NCBI GenBank assembly: GCA_002389665.1
Contig: DGNO01000002.1
Coordinates: forward strand, 133,624-197,623
Source of the DNA: Rhodobiaceae bacterium UBA4490
Lineage (GTDB): Bacteria > Pseudomonadota > Alphaproteobacteria > Parvibaculales > Parvibaculaceae
Direction of reading: 5' to 3'
Length of the DNA: 64,000 bases
In this document: in pieces, positions 9,742 through 18,149 of the stretch
How positions within the stretch are numbered: position 1 is the first letter of the stretch
Layout: every line of letters starts with the position of its first letter
Translations under genes and position numbers: made by a program
The notes under the pieces: generated by a model
What the model was told of the DNA's origin: nothing
Databases searched by the model: none
What the model saw: only the letters and a program-made list of their open reading frames with translations

Positions 9742-10530
9742 ATGACCGCCACCAGCTTTCCGCTTTCTTCCTTGCCGCTGCTGCTTGTGGCGCTTTTCGG
9801 CTTCATCGCCTTTATGGGCGCGCGCGCCTGGCGGGCAGGCACGCTGACCCGGAGCGAGGCCGCGCTCCTTTTCGGGCTCTTTGCCGCAGGCGCACTCTGG
9901 ACCTGGGTCTGCGCCGGACTTGCCCTTTCCGGCACCACGCGCAGCCCCGAATTCCTTTTCTGGCTTCCCGGCCTCTGGCTGCCCTACACGATCATCCTCA
10001 TCCTGCAGCCCTTGCGGCTCATGTCCTTCGGCCGCCAGGCGCTTTACAAGCTGATGGATGAGGTGCCGCCCGCCGCCATCGTCGCGCTCGAAGGCCTGCG
10101 CATTCTCGGTCTCGGCACCTTGCTCAAGACGTTTCAGGGCACCTTCCCCGTCCATTTCGAAATGCTGACGGGTATCCCCGATCTTCTCTTCGGCTTTTCC
10201 GCGCTTGCCATCCTCTGGCTCATTGCGCGCGGCAAGATCACCTGGCGCGGGCTTGTGCGCTGGCACCTTGCCGGTCTTTTCCTGCTCGTGCCCGCCGGGC
10301 TTTTCATTCAGCTCGGCCTGCCCGGTCCCTTGCAGTTTTTCTCCAGCCAGCCGACAAGCCTCGCGCTGTTCGAGTTTCCGATGATCCTCGCGCCCGCTTC
10401 CGCCGTGCCGCTTTTTGCCTTCATCAATGTCTGGTCGGTGCTCTGGCTGCGCCGGCGCAGACCTGAAAACCTGCTCGCGCCTTATGCGCGCAGCACAGCA
10501 GCGGCAATGGAGAAAAAAGCACAAGCCTAA
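9742..10530 (+). CDS. Hypothetical multi-pass membrane protein
   Basis: A membrane protein of 262 residues with about seven hydrophobic segments and short polar loops, ending in an Arg-rich cytoplasmic tail (WLRRRRPENLL). I do not recognise the family. No catalytic motif stands out. The ATG at 9742 is chosen because AGGGGA precedes it at 7-8 nt; an in-frame ATG at 9712 has a weaker site. It is convergent with cckA and has no partner gene. It could be a small sensor or transporter component, but there is no direct evidence. Confidence 0.7.
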   Translation: MTATSFPLSSLPLLLVALFGFIAFMGARAWRAGTLTRSEAALLFGLFAAGALWTWVCAGLALSGTTRSPEFLFWLPGLWLPYTIILILQPLRLMSFGRQALYKLMDEVPPAAIVALEGLRILGLGTLLKTFQGTFPVHFEMLTGIPDLLFGFSALAILWLIARGKITWRGLVRWHLAGLFLLVPAGLFIQLGLPGPLQFFSSQPTSLALFEFPMILAPASAVPLFAFINVWSVLWLRRRRPENLLAPYARSTAAAMEKKAQA

Positions 10531-10550
10531 GGGAGATAGAGGCCGGCGCC

Positions 10551-13151
10551 TCAGGCGTCGTCCATCGCCTCTTTCACGGCGGCGGCAAGCTGCTTCAGCG
10601 AGAAAGGTTTCGGCAGGAAGCGGAAATCTTCATTGGGATCGAGGCTCTTGGCAAAAGCGTCTTCGGCATAGCCCGACACGAAAATAATTTTCGTCGCCTT
10701 GCCCCGGCTGCGCAGCTCCTTCAGCATGGTCGGCCCATCCATATTGGGCATCACCACATCGGAGACGATAAGGTCGATCTTGCCTTCATGGCTGTCGACG
10801 ATTTCAAGCGCGACCTCGCCGCTTTCCGCTTCCAGCACTTCATAGCCGCGCGTGGTCAGCGCGCGCACGGCGAAGGTGCGCACCGCATCCTCGTCTTCCA
10901 CCAGCAAAATGGTGCCCTTGCCGGTCAGATCGCGCGTGTCTGCGGGCGCGGCCTCTTCGGCCTTGGCAGCCTTTTCCTTCTCGGTCTCATAATAGCGCGG
11001 CAGATAGATGCGGAAGGTCGTGCCCTTGCCCACGGTCGAGTACGGGAAGATGTAGCCGCCCGTCTGCTTGACGATGCCGTAAACGGTCGACAGACCGAGC
11101 CCCGTTCCCTTGTTCACGTCCTTCGTGGTGAAGAAAGGTTCGAAGATCTTCGCCAGATGCTCCTTGGAAATCCCGGTGCCGGTATCGGCCACCTCGACCA
11201 GAATATATTCGCCGGGCGGCATCACCGAATGATCGAGCGCGCGGGAATCGGCCTCCGACACATTCGCCGTACGGATCGTCAGCCGTCCGCCTTCGGGCAT
11301 GGCATCGCGGGCATTGACCGACAGATTGACGATCACCTGTTCCAGCTGGCTCTGGTCCACTTTGACGAGGCCGAGATCGCGCCCATGCACGATTTTCAGA
11401 TCCACCGTCTCGCCCAGCAGCCGGTCGAGCAGATTATGCAGCTCGGCCAGCTCGTCCGTCAGGTTCAGCACTTTCGGGCGCAGCGTCTGACGGCGGGAGA
11501 AAGCCAGAAGCTGGCGCGTCAGATTGGCCGCGCGGTTGGCGTTCTGCTTGATCTGCATGACATCGGCAAAGGACGGGTCGCCGGCCTTGTGGCGGGCGAG
11601 CAAGAGATCGCAAAAGCCGATAATGGCGGTGAGCAGATTGTTGAAATCATGCGCCACGCCGCCGGCAAGCTGGCCCACCGCCTGCATCTTCTGGGACTGG
11701 GCAAATTGCAGCTCCAGCGTTTTGCGCTCGGTGGAATCGACAATGTAAAGGGCAAGCTGCGCGGTTCCGCCGTCTTCTGCCCCGCCCCCGGCAGCCCCCG
11801 CCCGGCTATCGAGCCGGCTCGTATAGACCTGCACGATCCGGTCGCTCTGACCGGCCAGATGCGCCTCGAAAGAAACGATACCATCGCCTTTCAGCCCGCG
11901 CGTCAGCGCATCGCGGAAAGCATCCCGGTCTTCGGGCGCCAGAAACTCGGCAAACTTGCCCGCCTTGTTGACGGGCATATCGACAAGGCCGGTAAAGGCC
12001 GCATTCGCCGCTTCCACCCGTCCCTTGCCGTCCAGCATGACGACGCCGACAGGCGCGTGCTGGAAGAAGCGGGAAAAGCGCATCTCCGCCTCGCGCAAGC
12101 TGGCTTCCATTTCATCGCCCGGCGACCGGTCGAGCACCAGCGAGCGCGTGGCAAGGGGCGCGCCCTCGCTGTCATAAGCGTAGGTCTGAATGATGCGGCT
12201 CGGCAGCGGCCCGTCCGCGCCTTTGAGGTCAAGATTGACCACCTGCAGGTCCATCCCCTCTTCGCCCACCGGCGGCGAGAGCGCTGCCACATCACCCACC
12301 GCCAGATCCTGAAGGCTCATGCCGCGCGCGGTAATCTGATCCGGCTCGAGCCCGAGGCTCGCCGCCAGATGCTTGTTCACATAAGTGACTTTGCCGTCCG
12401 CACCGGCAGAGAAGAAACCGAACGGCGCCTCGTCAAGATAAGAGAGATAGCGCGTGCGTTCCTCGCGCGCGTCCTTCGCCGCCGCCCGCTCGCTCGTCAG
12501 GTCCTTGATATGCCAAAGCGCCGCGTCCCGCCCGAGGCTGCCCTGCCCGTCCAGCGGGCGCACGGAAACAAGCGCCGTGATGCTGCGCGCCGCGCCCGCC
12601 ACGGGCTGAAAGGTCAGTTCCGCCTCATCGGCAAGGCCGAGCCGGGCGGCCTGTGCAAGCTGATAGAGCGCTTCTTCCACCCCTTGCTGGCCCGACAGCA
12701 GCCGGTCGAAGGGCACCGCCCGGCCTTTATCGTCAAGGCCGAGGGCGCGGTAAGCCTCATTGGCAAAAAGCACGGTGCCGCCGGATGAAGTAACGAGGCA
12801 GGGATCGGGCAGTGCCTCGAGTGCCGGAGCGGCAAAGCCGCGCACGCTGCGCGAGAGCGTCCCGCGCGCGCCTGCCCCAGCGCCCCGGAAGGCCAGGCCG
12901 AAAAAGGCCAGCGCCACGGCCGAGCAGATACCGGCAAGCAGGAAGTAGGCAACGGGCCCGATGGTGGAAAAATCGACAAGAGAAAAGGCGAGCAGCGCCA
13001 CGGCGATAATCGCACCGAGCCAGCTCACCCGCGAGAAAAGGCCGGGTCCGCGCGGCGCGGCGAGCGCCGCCGTTTCGGCACCGTTCAGCGGGCCGGGGGC
13101 AGCTTCCAGCCCTTCGGCCTGACCATTTATGTGAGCATCCAGCTGGCTCAT
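10551..13151 (-). CDS. cckA: Hybrid histidine kinase CckA
   Basis: CckA, 866 residues, the membrane hybrid kinase/phosphatase that feeds phosphate via ChpT to CtrA and CpdR. Order: two membrane segments at about 35-95; three PAS-like regions between about 115 and 480; HisKA with phospho-acceptor His501 in [14 protein letters not shown]; HATPase with N box [14 protein letters not shown] and G boxes DTGTGI and GTGLGL; C-terminal receiver domain with Asp798 in [10 protein letters not shown]. It lies 69 bp downstream of flhB with no terminator, so it is probably the last gene of the flgB operon. That operon's promoter carries CtrA boxes, which implies feedback. The start ATG at 13151 has only a weak ribosome-binding site. 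Confidence 0.95.
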   Translation of the reverse strand: MSQLDAHINGQAEGLEAAPGPLNGAETAALAAPRGPGLFSRVSWLGAIIAVALLAFSLVDFSTIGPVAYFLLAGICSAVALAFFGLAFRGAGAGARGTLSRSVRGFAAPALEALPDPCLVTSSGGTVLFANEAYRALGLDDKGRAVPFDRLLSGQQGVEEALYQLAQAARLGLADEAELTFQPVAGAARSITALVSVRPLDGQGSLGRDAALWHIKDLTSERAAAKDAREERTRYLSYLDEAPFGFFSAGADGKVTYVNKHLAASLGLEPDQITARGMSLQDLAVGDVAALSPPVGEEGMDLQVVNLDLKGADGPLPSRIIQTYAYDSEGAPLATRSLVLDRSPGDEMEASLREAEMRFSRFFQHAPVGVVMLDGKGRVEAANAAFTGLVDMPVNKAGKFAEFLAPEDRDAFRDALTRGLKGDGIVSFEAHLAGQSDRIVQVYTSRLDSRAGAAGGGAEDGGTAQLALYIVDSTERKTLELQFAQSQKMQAVGQLAGGVAHDFNNLLTAIIGFCDLLLARHKAGDPSFADVMQIKQNANRAANLTRQLLAFSRRQTLRPKVLNLTDELAELHNLLDRLLGETVDLKIVHGRDLGLVKVDQSQLEQVIVNLSVNARDAMPEGGRLTIRTANVSEADSRALDHSVMPPGEYILVEVADTGTGISKEHLAKIFEPFFTTKDVNKGTGLGLSTVYGIVKQTGGYIFPYSTVGKGTTFRIYLPRYYETEKEKAAKAEEAAPADTRDLTGKGTILLVEDEDAVRTFAVRALTTRGYEVLEAESGEVALEIVDSHEGKIDLIVSDVVMPNMDGPTMLKELRSRGKATKIIFVSGYAEDAFAKSLDPNEDFRFLPKPFSLKQLAAAVKEAMDDA

Positions 13152-13220
13152 GCGCTCAATTCGACCCGCGATCGGCTCTCGTGTCCAGGGCCGGACTTAA
13201 ACGCCGGCAGAGCCTGCGAA

Positions 13221-14306
13221 TCAGGTCCGGCGCGTCCGCCAAGACATTTTAGCCTTAAGACGCATGACGTAGCCAATAACCTCTGCCACGGCGCGGTAAT
13301 GTTCCGGCGGGATTTCCTCGTCGATCTCGACCGTCGCATGGAGCGCGCGGGCAAGCGGCGGGTTGACCACAACGGGAATTTCATGCGCCTCGGCGATCTC
13401 ACGGATTTTCAGAGCCACCGCATCGATACCTTTGGCCAGTACCAGCGGCGCGGCCATGCCCTGCTCGTATTTCAGCGCAATGGCATAGTGGGTCGGGTTG
13501 GCGATCACGACCGAGGCTTCGGGCACGGCGGCCATCATGCGCTTGCGCCCGCGTTCCATACGCAGCTGGCGCAGCTTCGCCTTGACGGTCGGATCGCCCT
13601 CCATCTGCTTATATTCGTCTTTGATTTCCTGAATGCTCATGCGCTGCTTCTTCATCCACTGGAAGCGCTCATAGAGATAATCCAGCCCCGCCACAATGCC
13701 GAGGATCGCCAGCACGCCGAGGGAGACGCGGATCGTGAGCATGCGCACCAGCGGCAAAAGCTCGCTCACTTCATAGGTGACCATCACGGCCAGCCGGTCC
13801 TTCTCCGGCCAGAGAATGAAAAACGTCACCGCCCCCACCACGCAGATTTTCACGATACCCTTCGTGAAGTTGACGAGGCTGGTCAGCGAGAACAGCCGTT
13901 TGAAGCCTTGCAGCAACGAAATCTTGTTCAGCTTCGGCTTCATCTTTTCGGTGGTGAAGATCGGCTTGTGCTGCAGCACATTGCCCGCCAGCGCGCCCAG
14001 CATCAAAACCGCCATGGGCAGCGCCAGCGACAGCAGCACCGCCTGGCCGATATCGAGCCAGAGCATGCGCAAATGCTGCGCGTCCATGGGAATGTCGTGG
14101 GGTGAGGCGATGAAGACCTCGAAGAAATGCGACAGCTTGCTTGCCATGCCGGGCGACAGGAACCCCGCCGTCACGCAGGCGCCCAGCATCACGAACCAGG
14201 TATTGACCTCCTGGCTCTTGGCCACGTCGCCCTTCTTATGGGCGTCTTCGAGCTTCTTACTAGTTGGCTCTTCTGTTTTTTCTGTATCGTCGGATTGATC
14301 GGCCAT
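13221..14306 (-). CDS. flhB: Flagellar export apparatus protein FlhB
   Basis: FlhB, 361 residues, the substrate-specificity switch of the flagellar type III export gate. An N-terminal charged segment (EEPTSKKLEDA) is followed by four membrane segments between about 35 and 215. The cytoplasmic autocleavage domain has NPTH at 270-273; cleavage after the Asn switches export from rod/hook to filament substrates. It follows fliR by 23 bp in the flgB-to-cckA run. Confidence 0.97.
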   Translation of the reverse strand: MADQSDDTEKTEEPTSKKLEDAHKKGDVAKSQEVNTWFVMLGACVTAGFLSPGMASKLSHFFEVFIASPHDIPMDAQHLRMLWLDIGQAVLLSLALPMAVLMLGALAGNVLQHKPIFTTEKMKPKLNKISLLQGFKRLFSLTSLVNFTKGIVKICVVGAVTFFILWPEKDRLAVMVTYEVSELLPLVRMLTIRVSLGVLAILGIVAGLDYLYERFQWMKKQRMSIQEIKDEYKQMEGDPTVKAKLRQLRMERGRKRMMAAVPEASVVIANPTHYAIALKYEQGMAAPLVLAKGIDAVALKIREIAEAHEIPVVVNPPLARALHATVEIDEEIPPEHYRAVAEVIGYVMRLKAKMSWRTRRT

Positions 14307-14329
14307 GCCTCACCTCCAAAATTCAGCCG

Positions 14330-15088
14330 TCAGGCGAGGAACTGGCTCAAGGTCGCCTCGAAATAACCGAGGAACCACGACATCATCACACCGAGCAGCA
14401 CCATCAACAGCAGGAAGCCGAGGAAAATGTTGGCCGGCAGCGCAATAAAGAACACCTGCAATTGCGGCATCAGGCGGGAAAGGATCCCGAGCCCCATATA
14501 AAAAACCAGACCGAAAACGAGGAACGGCGCGGAAAGCTGCACGCCGAGTTTGAACGACCCGGCGATCACGCCTGTCACCGCCTGCAGAAAGTCTCCGACG
14601 GGCAGCGGCGCGCCCGGTTTGAAAAGCGCATAGCTGTCGTTCATCACCGCTATGAGCAGATAGTGCAGATCGGTGGCGAAAATCATCGTCACCGCCACAA
14701 CCGACATGAAGGAGCCCACAAGCGCGCTCTGAATGCCCTGCGTCGGGTCGACGTTCTGGGCGAAAGCAAGACCGGTCTGAAAGGCGATGATCGTGCCGGC
14801 AATCTGCAGCGCCGTCATGAGAAGACGCGCAGTACCGCCGATCATCAGCCCGATCAGAAATTCCGAAACGATCTGGCCTGCCAGAAGCGCGGGCGTCGGC
14901 GGCAGCGGCCCGTAATTATCCTGGACCAGCGGCATTAGGATCGCTGTGAGCGCCACGGCAAAGGTCAGACGGATACGCCCCGGCACCGAAATTTCGCCGA
15001 GCGCCGGCATCAGCATGATCATCGTGCCGATCCGGCAGAAGATCATGAGGAAAACGAAAACCGTATCTGGCGCGGCGGTAATGTTCAC
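14330..15088 (-). CDS. fliR: Flagellar export protein FliR
   Basis: FliR, 252 residues, an inner-membrane export-gate subunit that assembles with FliP and FliQ into the helical pore. It is almost entirely hydrophobic, with conserved GRIRLTFAVALTAIL near the start and FQTGLAFAQNVDPTQG in the middle. It is co-directional with fliQ (32 bp upstream) and flhB (23 bp downstream). Confidence 0.95.
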   Translation of the reverse strand: MNITAAPDTVFVFLMIFCRIGTMIMLMPALGEISVPGRIRLTFAVALTAILMPLVQDNYGPLPPTPALLAGQIVSEFLIGLMIGGTARLLMTALQIAGTIIAFQTGLAFAQNVDPTQGIQSALVGSFMSVVAVTMIFATDLHYLLIAVMNDSYALFKPGAPLPVGDFLQAVTGVIAGSFKLGVQLSAPFLVFGLVFYMGLGILSRLMPQLQVFFIALPANIFLGFLLLMVLLGVMMSWFLGYFEATLSQFLA

Positions 15089-15120
15089 GCGGGAGTTCCC
15101 TCGCCTCTTTCAAGCGGCGC

Positions 15121-15384
15121 TTAACCGGCGACGATTTTATCGGCGATATACGTCATGTAGGTGCCCATGGCCTGCCCCATGAAAGGCAGGAAGACGAGCA
15201 TGAAGAGAAAGATCGCCAGGATCTTCGGCACGAAGACCAGCGTCATTTCCTGAATTTGCGTCAGCGCCTGCACCAGCGCAATCGCAAGACCGACCGCCAG
15301 CGCAACCAGCATCAGCGGCCCGGAGACTTTCAGAAGTACGTAAATCCCTTCACGGGCCACATCGAGAATTTCAGCGCCGGTCAT
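15121..15384 (-). CDS. fliQ: Flagellar export protein FliQ
   Basis: FliQ, 87 residues, two membrane helices, part of the FliPQR export pore. GLAIALVQALTQIQEMTL is the family signature (residues about 28-45). It lies in the flgB operon between fliE and fliR. Confidence 0.95.
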   Translation of the reverse strand: MTGAEILDVAREGIYVLLKVSGPLMLVALAVGLAIALVQALTQIQEMTLVFVPKILAIFLFMLVFLPFMGQAMGTYMTYIADKIVAG

Positions 15385-15460
15385 TCGGCTGGTCCCCTTG
15401 TCGATTTCCCCGCTCCCCCGAGCGGAATAGTCTGCAGTCGGTCTATGAGCTCAGGCGCGC

Positions 15461-15781
15461 CTAGATCGGCATGCGCATGATTTCCTGATAGGCGGTGATC
15501 ACCTTGTCGCGGACGGCGACAACGGTCTGCACCGTGGCCTCGGCTTCGGAAACGGCGGTCACGAGATCGACCACATCGCCCTGCTGGGCAACCGTGCTCA
15601 CGGCCTGGGTTTCGCTCGCCTTGCCCGCTTCCACGACACCGCCAAGCGCCTGGCCGACGAGATCGCCGAAGCTTTGCCCGGCAAATTCCTTCGGCCCCTG
15701 GCTTTTTTCCGCGCCGCCCGCCGCAGCCGATTTGACCGCATTGGCGTAAGCGTTAAGCGCAACAGATGCTGGAATGGTCAT
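15461..15781 (-). CDS. fliE: Flagellar hook-basal body protein FliE
   Basis: FliE, 106 residues, the adaptor joining the MS-ring/export gate to the proximal rod. The C-terminal half (AEATVQTVVAVRDKVITAYQ and EIMRMPI) is the conserved rod-forming helix. The Ala/Gly-rich N-terminal half is variable in the family. It sits 14 bp after flgC, with a 76-bp gap to fliQ. Confidence 0.95.
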   Translation of the reverse strand: MTIPASVALNAYANAVKSAAAGGAEKSQGPKEFAGQSFGDLVGQALGGVVEAGKASETQAVSTVAQQGDVVDLVTAVSEAEATVQTVVAVRDKVITAYQEIMRMPI

Positions 15782-15795
15782 CTTCTAACCCTTTC

Positions 15796-16206
15796 CTAAC
15801 GGCGAAGCAGATCGATAGTGCTGCCCAGCATGCGGCGCGTCGCCTGAATGACATTCAGGTTCGCTTCGTAGCTGCGCTGCGCTTGGCGCATGTCCATGGC
15901 TTCCACAAGCCCGTTCACATTCGGCGTTTTCACATAGCCATCGTCATTGGCGGCCGGATGACCGGGCATGTATTTAAGCGTGAAAGGCGACTGATCGAGC
16001 TTCGGCCGGTCCACCTGCACCTTTTTCACGCCAAGCTCGCGGTCCAGTTCGTTGGAGAACGTCACGACCTTGCGCCGGTAAGGATCGGCGCCCGGCGTGG
16101 TACCGGTGGAATCGGCATTGGCGATGTTTTCGGCGATCACCCGCATGCGCCCGCTTTGTGCGCGCAGGCCCGATGCCGCAACCATCATGGCTTTAACAAA
16201 ATCCAT
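15796..16206 (-). CDS. flgC: Flagellar proximal rod protein FlgC
   Basis: FlgC, 136 residues, a proximal rod subunit exported by the flagellar type III system. It has the N-terminal rod motif (ASGLRAQSGRMRVIAENIAN) and a C-terminal coiled segment (MRQAQRSYEANLNVIQATRRM). It is preceded by flgB (14 bp) and followed by fliE (14 bp). Confidence 0.96.
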   Translation of the reverse strand: MDFVKAMMVAASGLRAQSGRMRVIAENIANADSTGTTPGADPYRRKVVTFSNELDRELGVKKVQVDRPKLDQSPFTLKYMPGHPAANDDGYVKTPNVNGLVEAMDMRQAQRSYEANLNVIQATRRMLGSTIDLLRR

Positions 16207-16220
16207 CTTACTTCTCCCAA

Positions 16221-16625
16221 TCAGCTGCGCGGCCCGAGAGCCGTGCGCAGGAGCCCAAGGCTCTTGGAGTAAAGACCCGTCACCATCTCGTAATCGACCT
16301 GGGTCTCGGCGACCTTGATCATCTGCTCTTCCAGCACGACGGAGTTACCCGTCGGCGTGGTTTCGGAGTCGGGGCGTTCTTCGCTTTTCGGCTTGGTGCC
16401 CGTGGCGCCGCCCGGCCCGATATGCATTTCATTGGTGCGAACGGGTTTGAGAACCGGCCCATGCGCGTTCAGCACGGCGCCGAAATCCTGCTTCTTCAGA
16501 TCGCGCGCGGCATAACCGGGCGTGTCCGCATTCGCGACGTTCTGGGACAACACGCGCTGGCGCTCCGTCAGCCAGTGCATACGGTCCTTGATCATGCCAA
16601 ATAGGGGAATGTCACCTAAGGCCAT
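16221..16625 (-). CDS. flgB: Flagellar proximal rod protein FlgB
   Basis: FlgB, 134 residues, the first rod subunit after FliE. The signature TERQRVLSQNVANADTPGY is at about 21-39. The ATG at 16625 begins MALGDIPLFGMI; longer in-frame starts add an unrelated basic stretch and are rejected. It is the first gene of a seven-gene run that ends at cckA. The divergent gene is fliO. The shared 264-bp promoter region holds an exact CtrA box and a near-match but no convincing sigma-54 site. Confidence 0.95.
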   Translation of the reverse strand: MALGDIPLFGMIKDRMHWLTERQRVLSQNVANADTPGYAARDLKKQDFGAVLNAHGPVLKPVRTNEMHIGPGGATGTKPKSEERPDSETTPTGNSVVLEEQMIKVAETQVDYEMVTGLYSKSLGLLRTALGPRS

Positions 16626-16739
16626 TGCGATCTCGCGTTTCAACGTTGCAGAGCAGCTCTCCTTCCTTGGAGCGCGCCTCCGGCACATCGTCACGCCACA
16701 CAATCCTTGGGCGGCAGGTCAATCTTTCCTACCTCGGGG

Positions 16740-16754
16740 CTAAAATTTCCTTAA
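16740..16754. promoter_or_regulatory. Near-consensus CtrA box (flgB/fliO)
   Basis: CTAA-AATTTCC-TTAA, one mismatch from TTAA-N7-TTAA. It lies 44 bp from the exact box and about 115 bp from the flgB start. Confidence 0.5.
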
Positions 16755-16797
16755 CAAAACCGCCAACTAGGAAATTCTGTCCCAGTAAGGCACCCCC

Positions 16798-16812
16798 TTA
16801 ACCCGTTTTTAA
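16798..16812. promoter_or_regulatory. CtrA box between flgB and fliO
   Basis: TTAA-CCCGTTT-TTAA matches the CtrA consensus exactly and carries the TTAACC half-site. It lies 78-92 bp upstream of fliO and about 173-187 bp upstream of flgB, so it could control both. Confidence 0.75.
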
Positions 16813-16889
16813 GCTTAACAGCGGAAATATCTGCCTAGTGACCTGCACGCGGGAGAACCCGCTGAGCGCCAATACGGCATGAGGGGCAG

Positions 16890-17309
16890 ATGGATCTGGC
16901 AGAATACACACGCTTTCTAGGGGCCTTGCTTCTGGTTCTGGCGATGATCGGGGGCTGCGCCTGGCTGGCACGCCGCTTCGGGCTGATGCAGCACGGGCTG
17001 ACGAGCGGCCCGGCAAGCCGCCTTGCCATCGTCGAAAAGCTGACCCTCGATCCTAAGCACAAGCTTCTGCTCATCCGCCGCGACGGTAAGGAACATCTGA
17101 TCGTGGTCGGCGAAACGACAACGCTGATCGAGGCCGGCCTCGATGCGCCCGCCCCCGCCGAAACCGGCGCGGAAGCAGAGACCGTCAATGTCGCGTCCTT
17201 TCCCGGCCTTGCCGCAAGCACGCCTGCCGCGCAGCCGGCCCACGCCAAAATGACCGCCCCCGACTTCCTTCTCAAAGGGATCGCCTATCTCAAGGAGCGC
17301 CGCACGTGA
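16890..17309 (+). CDS. fliO: Flagellar biosynthesis protein FliO
   Basis: FliO-like, 139 residues, a bitopic membrane protein that helps assemble the FliP ring. One membrane helix at about 8-28 is followed by a small cytoplasmic domain with RLAIVEKLTLDPKHKLLLIR and the conserved GETTTLI. An Ala/Pro/Glu-rich linker follows. Its stop overlaps the fliP start region (TGATG), so the two are translationally coupled. FliO is a divergent family; the call rests on the domain pattern plus the fliP context. Confidence 0.85.
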   Translation: MDLAEYTRFLGALLLVLAMIGGCAWLARRFGLMQHGLTSGPASRLAIVEKLTLDPKHKLLLIRRDGKEHLIVVGETTTLIEAGLDAPAPAETGAEAETVNVASFPGLAASTPAAQPAHAKMTAPDFLLKGIAYLKERRT

Positions 17310-18058
17310 TGCATTTGTCCAAGTTCACCCGGCCCGCTCTTTTTGCCGCCGCCGCCCTTGCGGTGTTGAGCCTTGCCTCGCCCGCCTTCGCACAGAGTGT
17401 GAGCATCGATTTTGCGGAAGGCTATGGCCTCACCGAGCGCGTGGTGCAGCTCATTGCACTGATCACGGTTCTGACGCTTGCCCCTTCCATCCTCATCATG
17501 GTCACGTCCTTCGTGCGGATCGTGGTGGTGCTGTCCTTGCTGCGTACCGCCATGGGCGTGCAGCAAAGCCCGCCCAACGCCGTGATGATCTCTCTTGCGC
17601 TGTTTCTGACCGCCTTCGTCATGGCGCCGGTTTTCGAAAAAGCCTATGAGACAGGCATCGAGCCTTTAATGAACGATCAGATGGAAATCGGCGAAGCTTT
17701 CGACAAAGCCTCGCGCCCCTTCCACACCTTCATGATGAGCCAGGTGCGCGACAAGGATCTCGGTCTTTTCGTCAATCTCGCCAAGATCGAAGAGCCGGAA
17801 TCGCCCGAAGCCGTGCCGCTGCGCGTGCTCGTGCCCGCCTTCCTGATCAGCGAGTTGCGCCGCGCTTTTGAAATCGGCTTCCTGGTCTTCGTGCCCTTCA
17901 TCGTCATCGACATGGTCGTCGCCTCGGTGCTGATGTCCATGGGTATGATGATGCTGCCGCCGATTATTATCTCCCTTCCCTTCAAGCTCATCTTCTTCGT
18001 CCTGGTGGACGGATGGAACTTGATTACCGGCTCCCTGGTGAAGAGCTTCGGCATTTAA
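17306..18058 (+). CDS. fliP: Flagellar export pore protein FliP
   Basis: FliP, 250 residues, forms the core ring of the export gate. A cleavable signal peptide ends near PAFAQS. Conserved segments: ILIMVTSFVRIVVVLSLLR, the QQSPPNAVMISLALFLT loop, and the C-terminal MGMMMLPPIIISLPFKL. Two starts compete: GTG at 17306 lies 8 nt after AAGGAG, while ATG at 17309 lies 11 nt after it. Both overlap the fliO stop. A strong terminator follows. Confidence 0.96.
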   Translation: MMHLSKFTRPALFAAAALAVLSLASPAFAQSVSIDFAEGYGLTERVVQLIALITVLTLAPSILIMVTSFVRIVVVLSLLRTAMGVQQSPPNAVMISLALFLTAFVMAPVFEKAYETGIEPLMNDQMEIGEAFDKASRPFHTFMMSQVRDKDLGLFVNLAKIEEPESPEAVPLRVLVPAFLISELRRAFEIGFLVFVPFIVIDMVVASVLMSMGMMMLPPIIISLPFKLIFFVLVDGWNLITGSLVKSFGI

Positions 18059-18082
18059 GCCGCTCTTCCTCCCAACTGAAAA

Positions 18083-18113
18083 CCCCCGTGCCTCGGGCAC
18101 GGGGGATTTTTTT
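18083..18113. terminator. Bidirectional terminator after fliP
   Basis: CCCCCGTGCC at 18083-18092 pairs with GGCACGGGGG at 18096-18105 around TCG, followed by a seven-T run on the plus strand and T-rich sequence on the minus strand. It lies between the convergent fliP and the TPR gene. Confidence 0.92.
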
Positions 18114-18149
18114 GGGCCGGGCATGACGCCCCGCAATCTTCCGGGAAAA

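Noticed and set aside
9571..10524. Long open frame on the minus strand opposite the membrane protein gene
   Set aside because: Its product is rich in Glu, Gly, Lys and Arg with no domain, as expected from the complement of a GC-rich membrane-protein gene. The plus-strand frame has clear membrane segments and a ribosome-binding site.
16652..16667. Possible sigma-54 site upstream of flgB on the minus strand (AGGAAGG-AGAG-CTGCT)
   Set aside because: Only the GG/GC core and a few other bases match, and no ftr-like element lies 88-90 bp upstream as at the four accepted promoters. CtrA boxes explain this region better.
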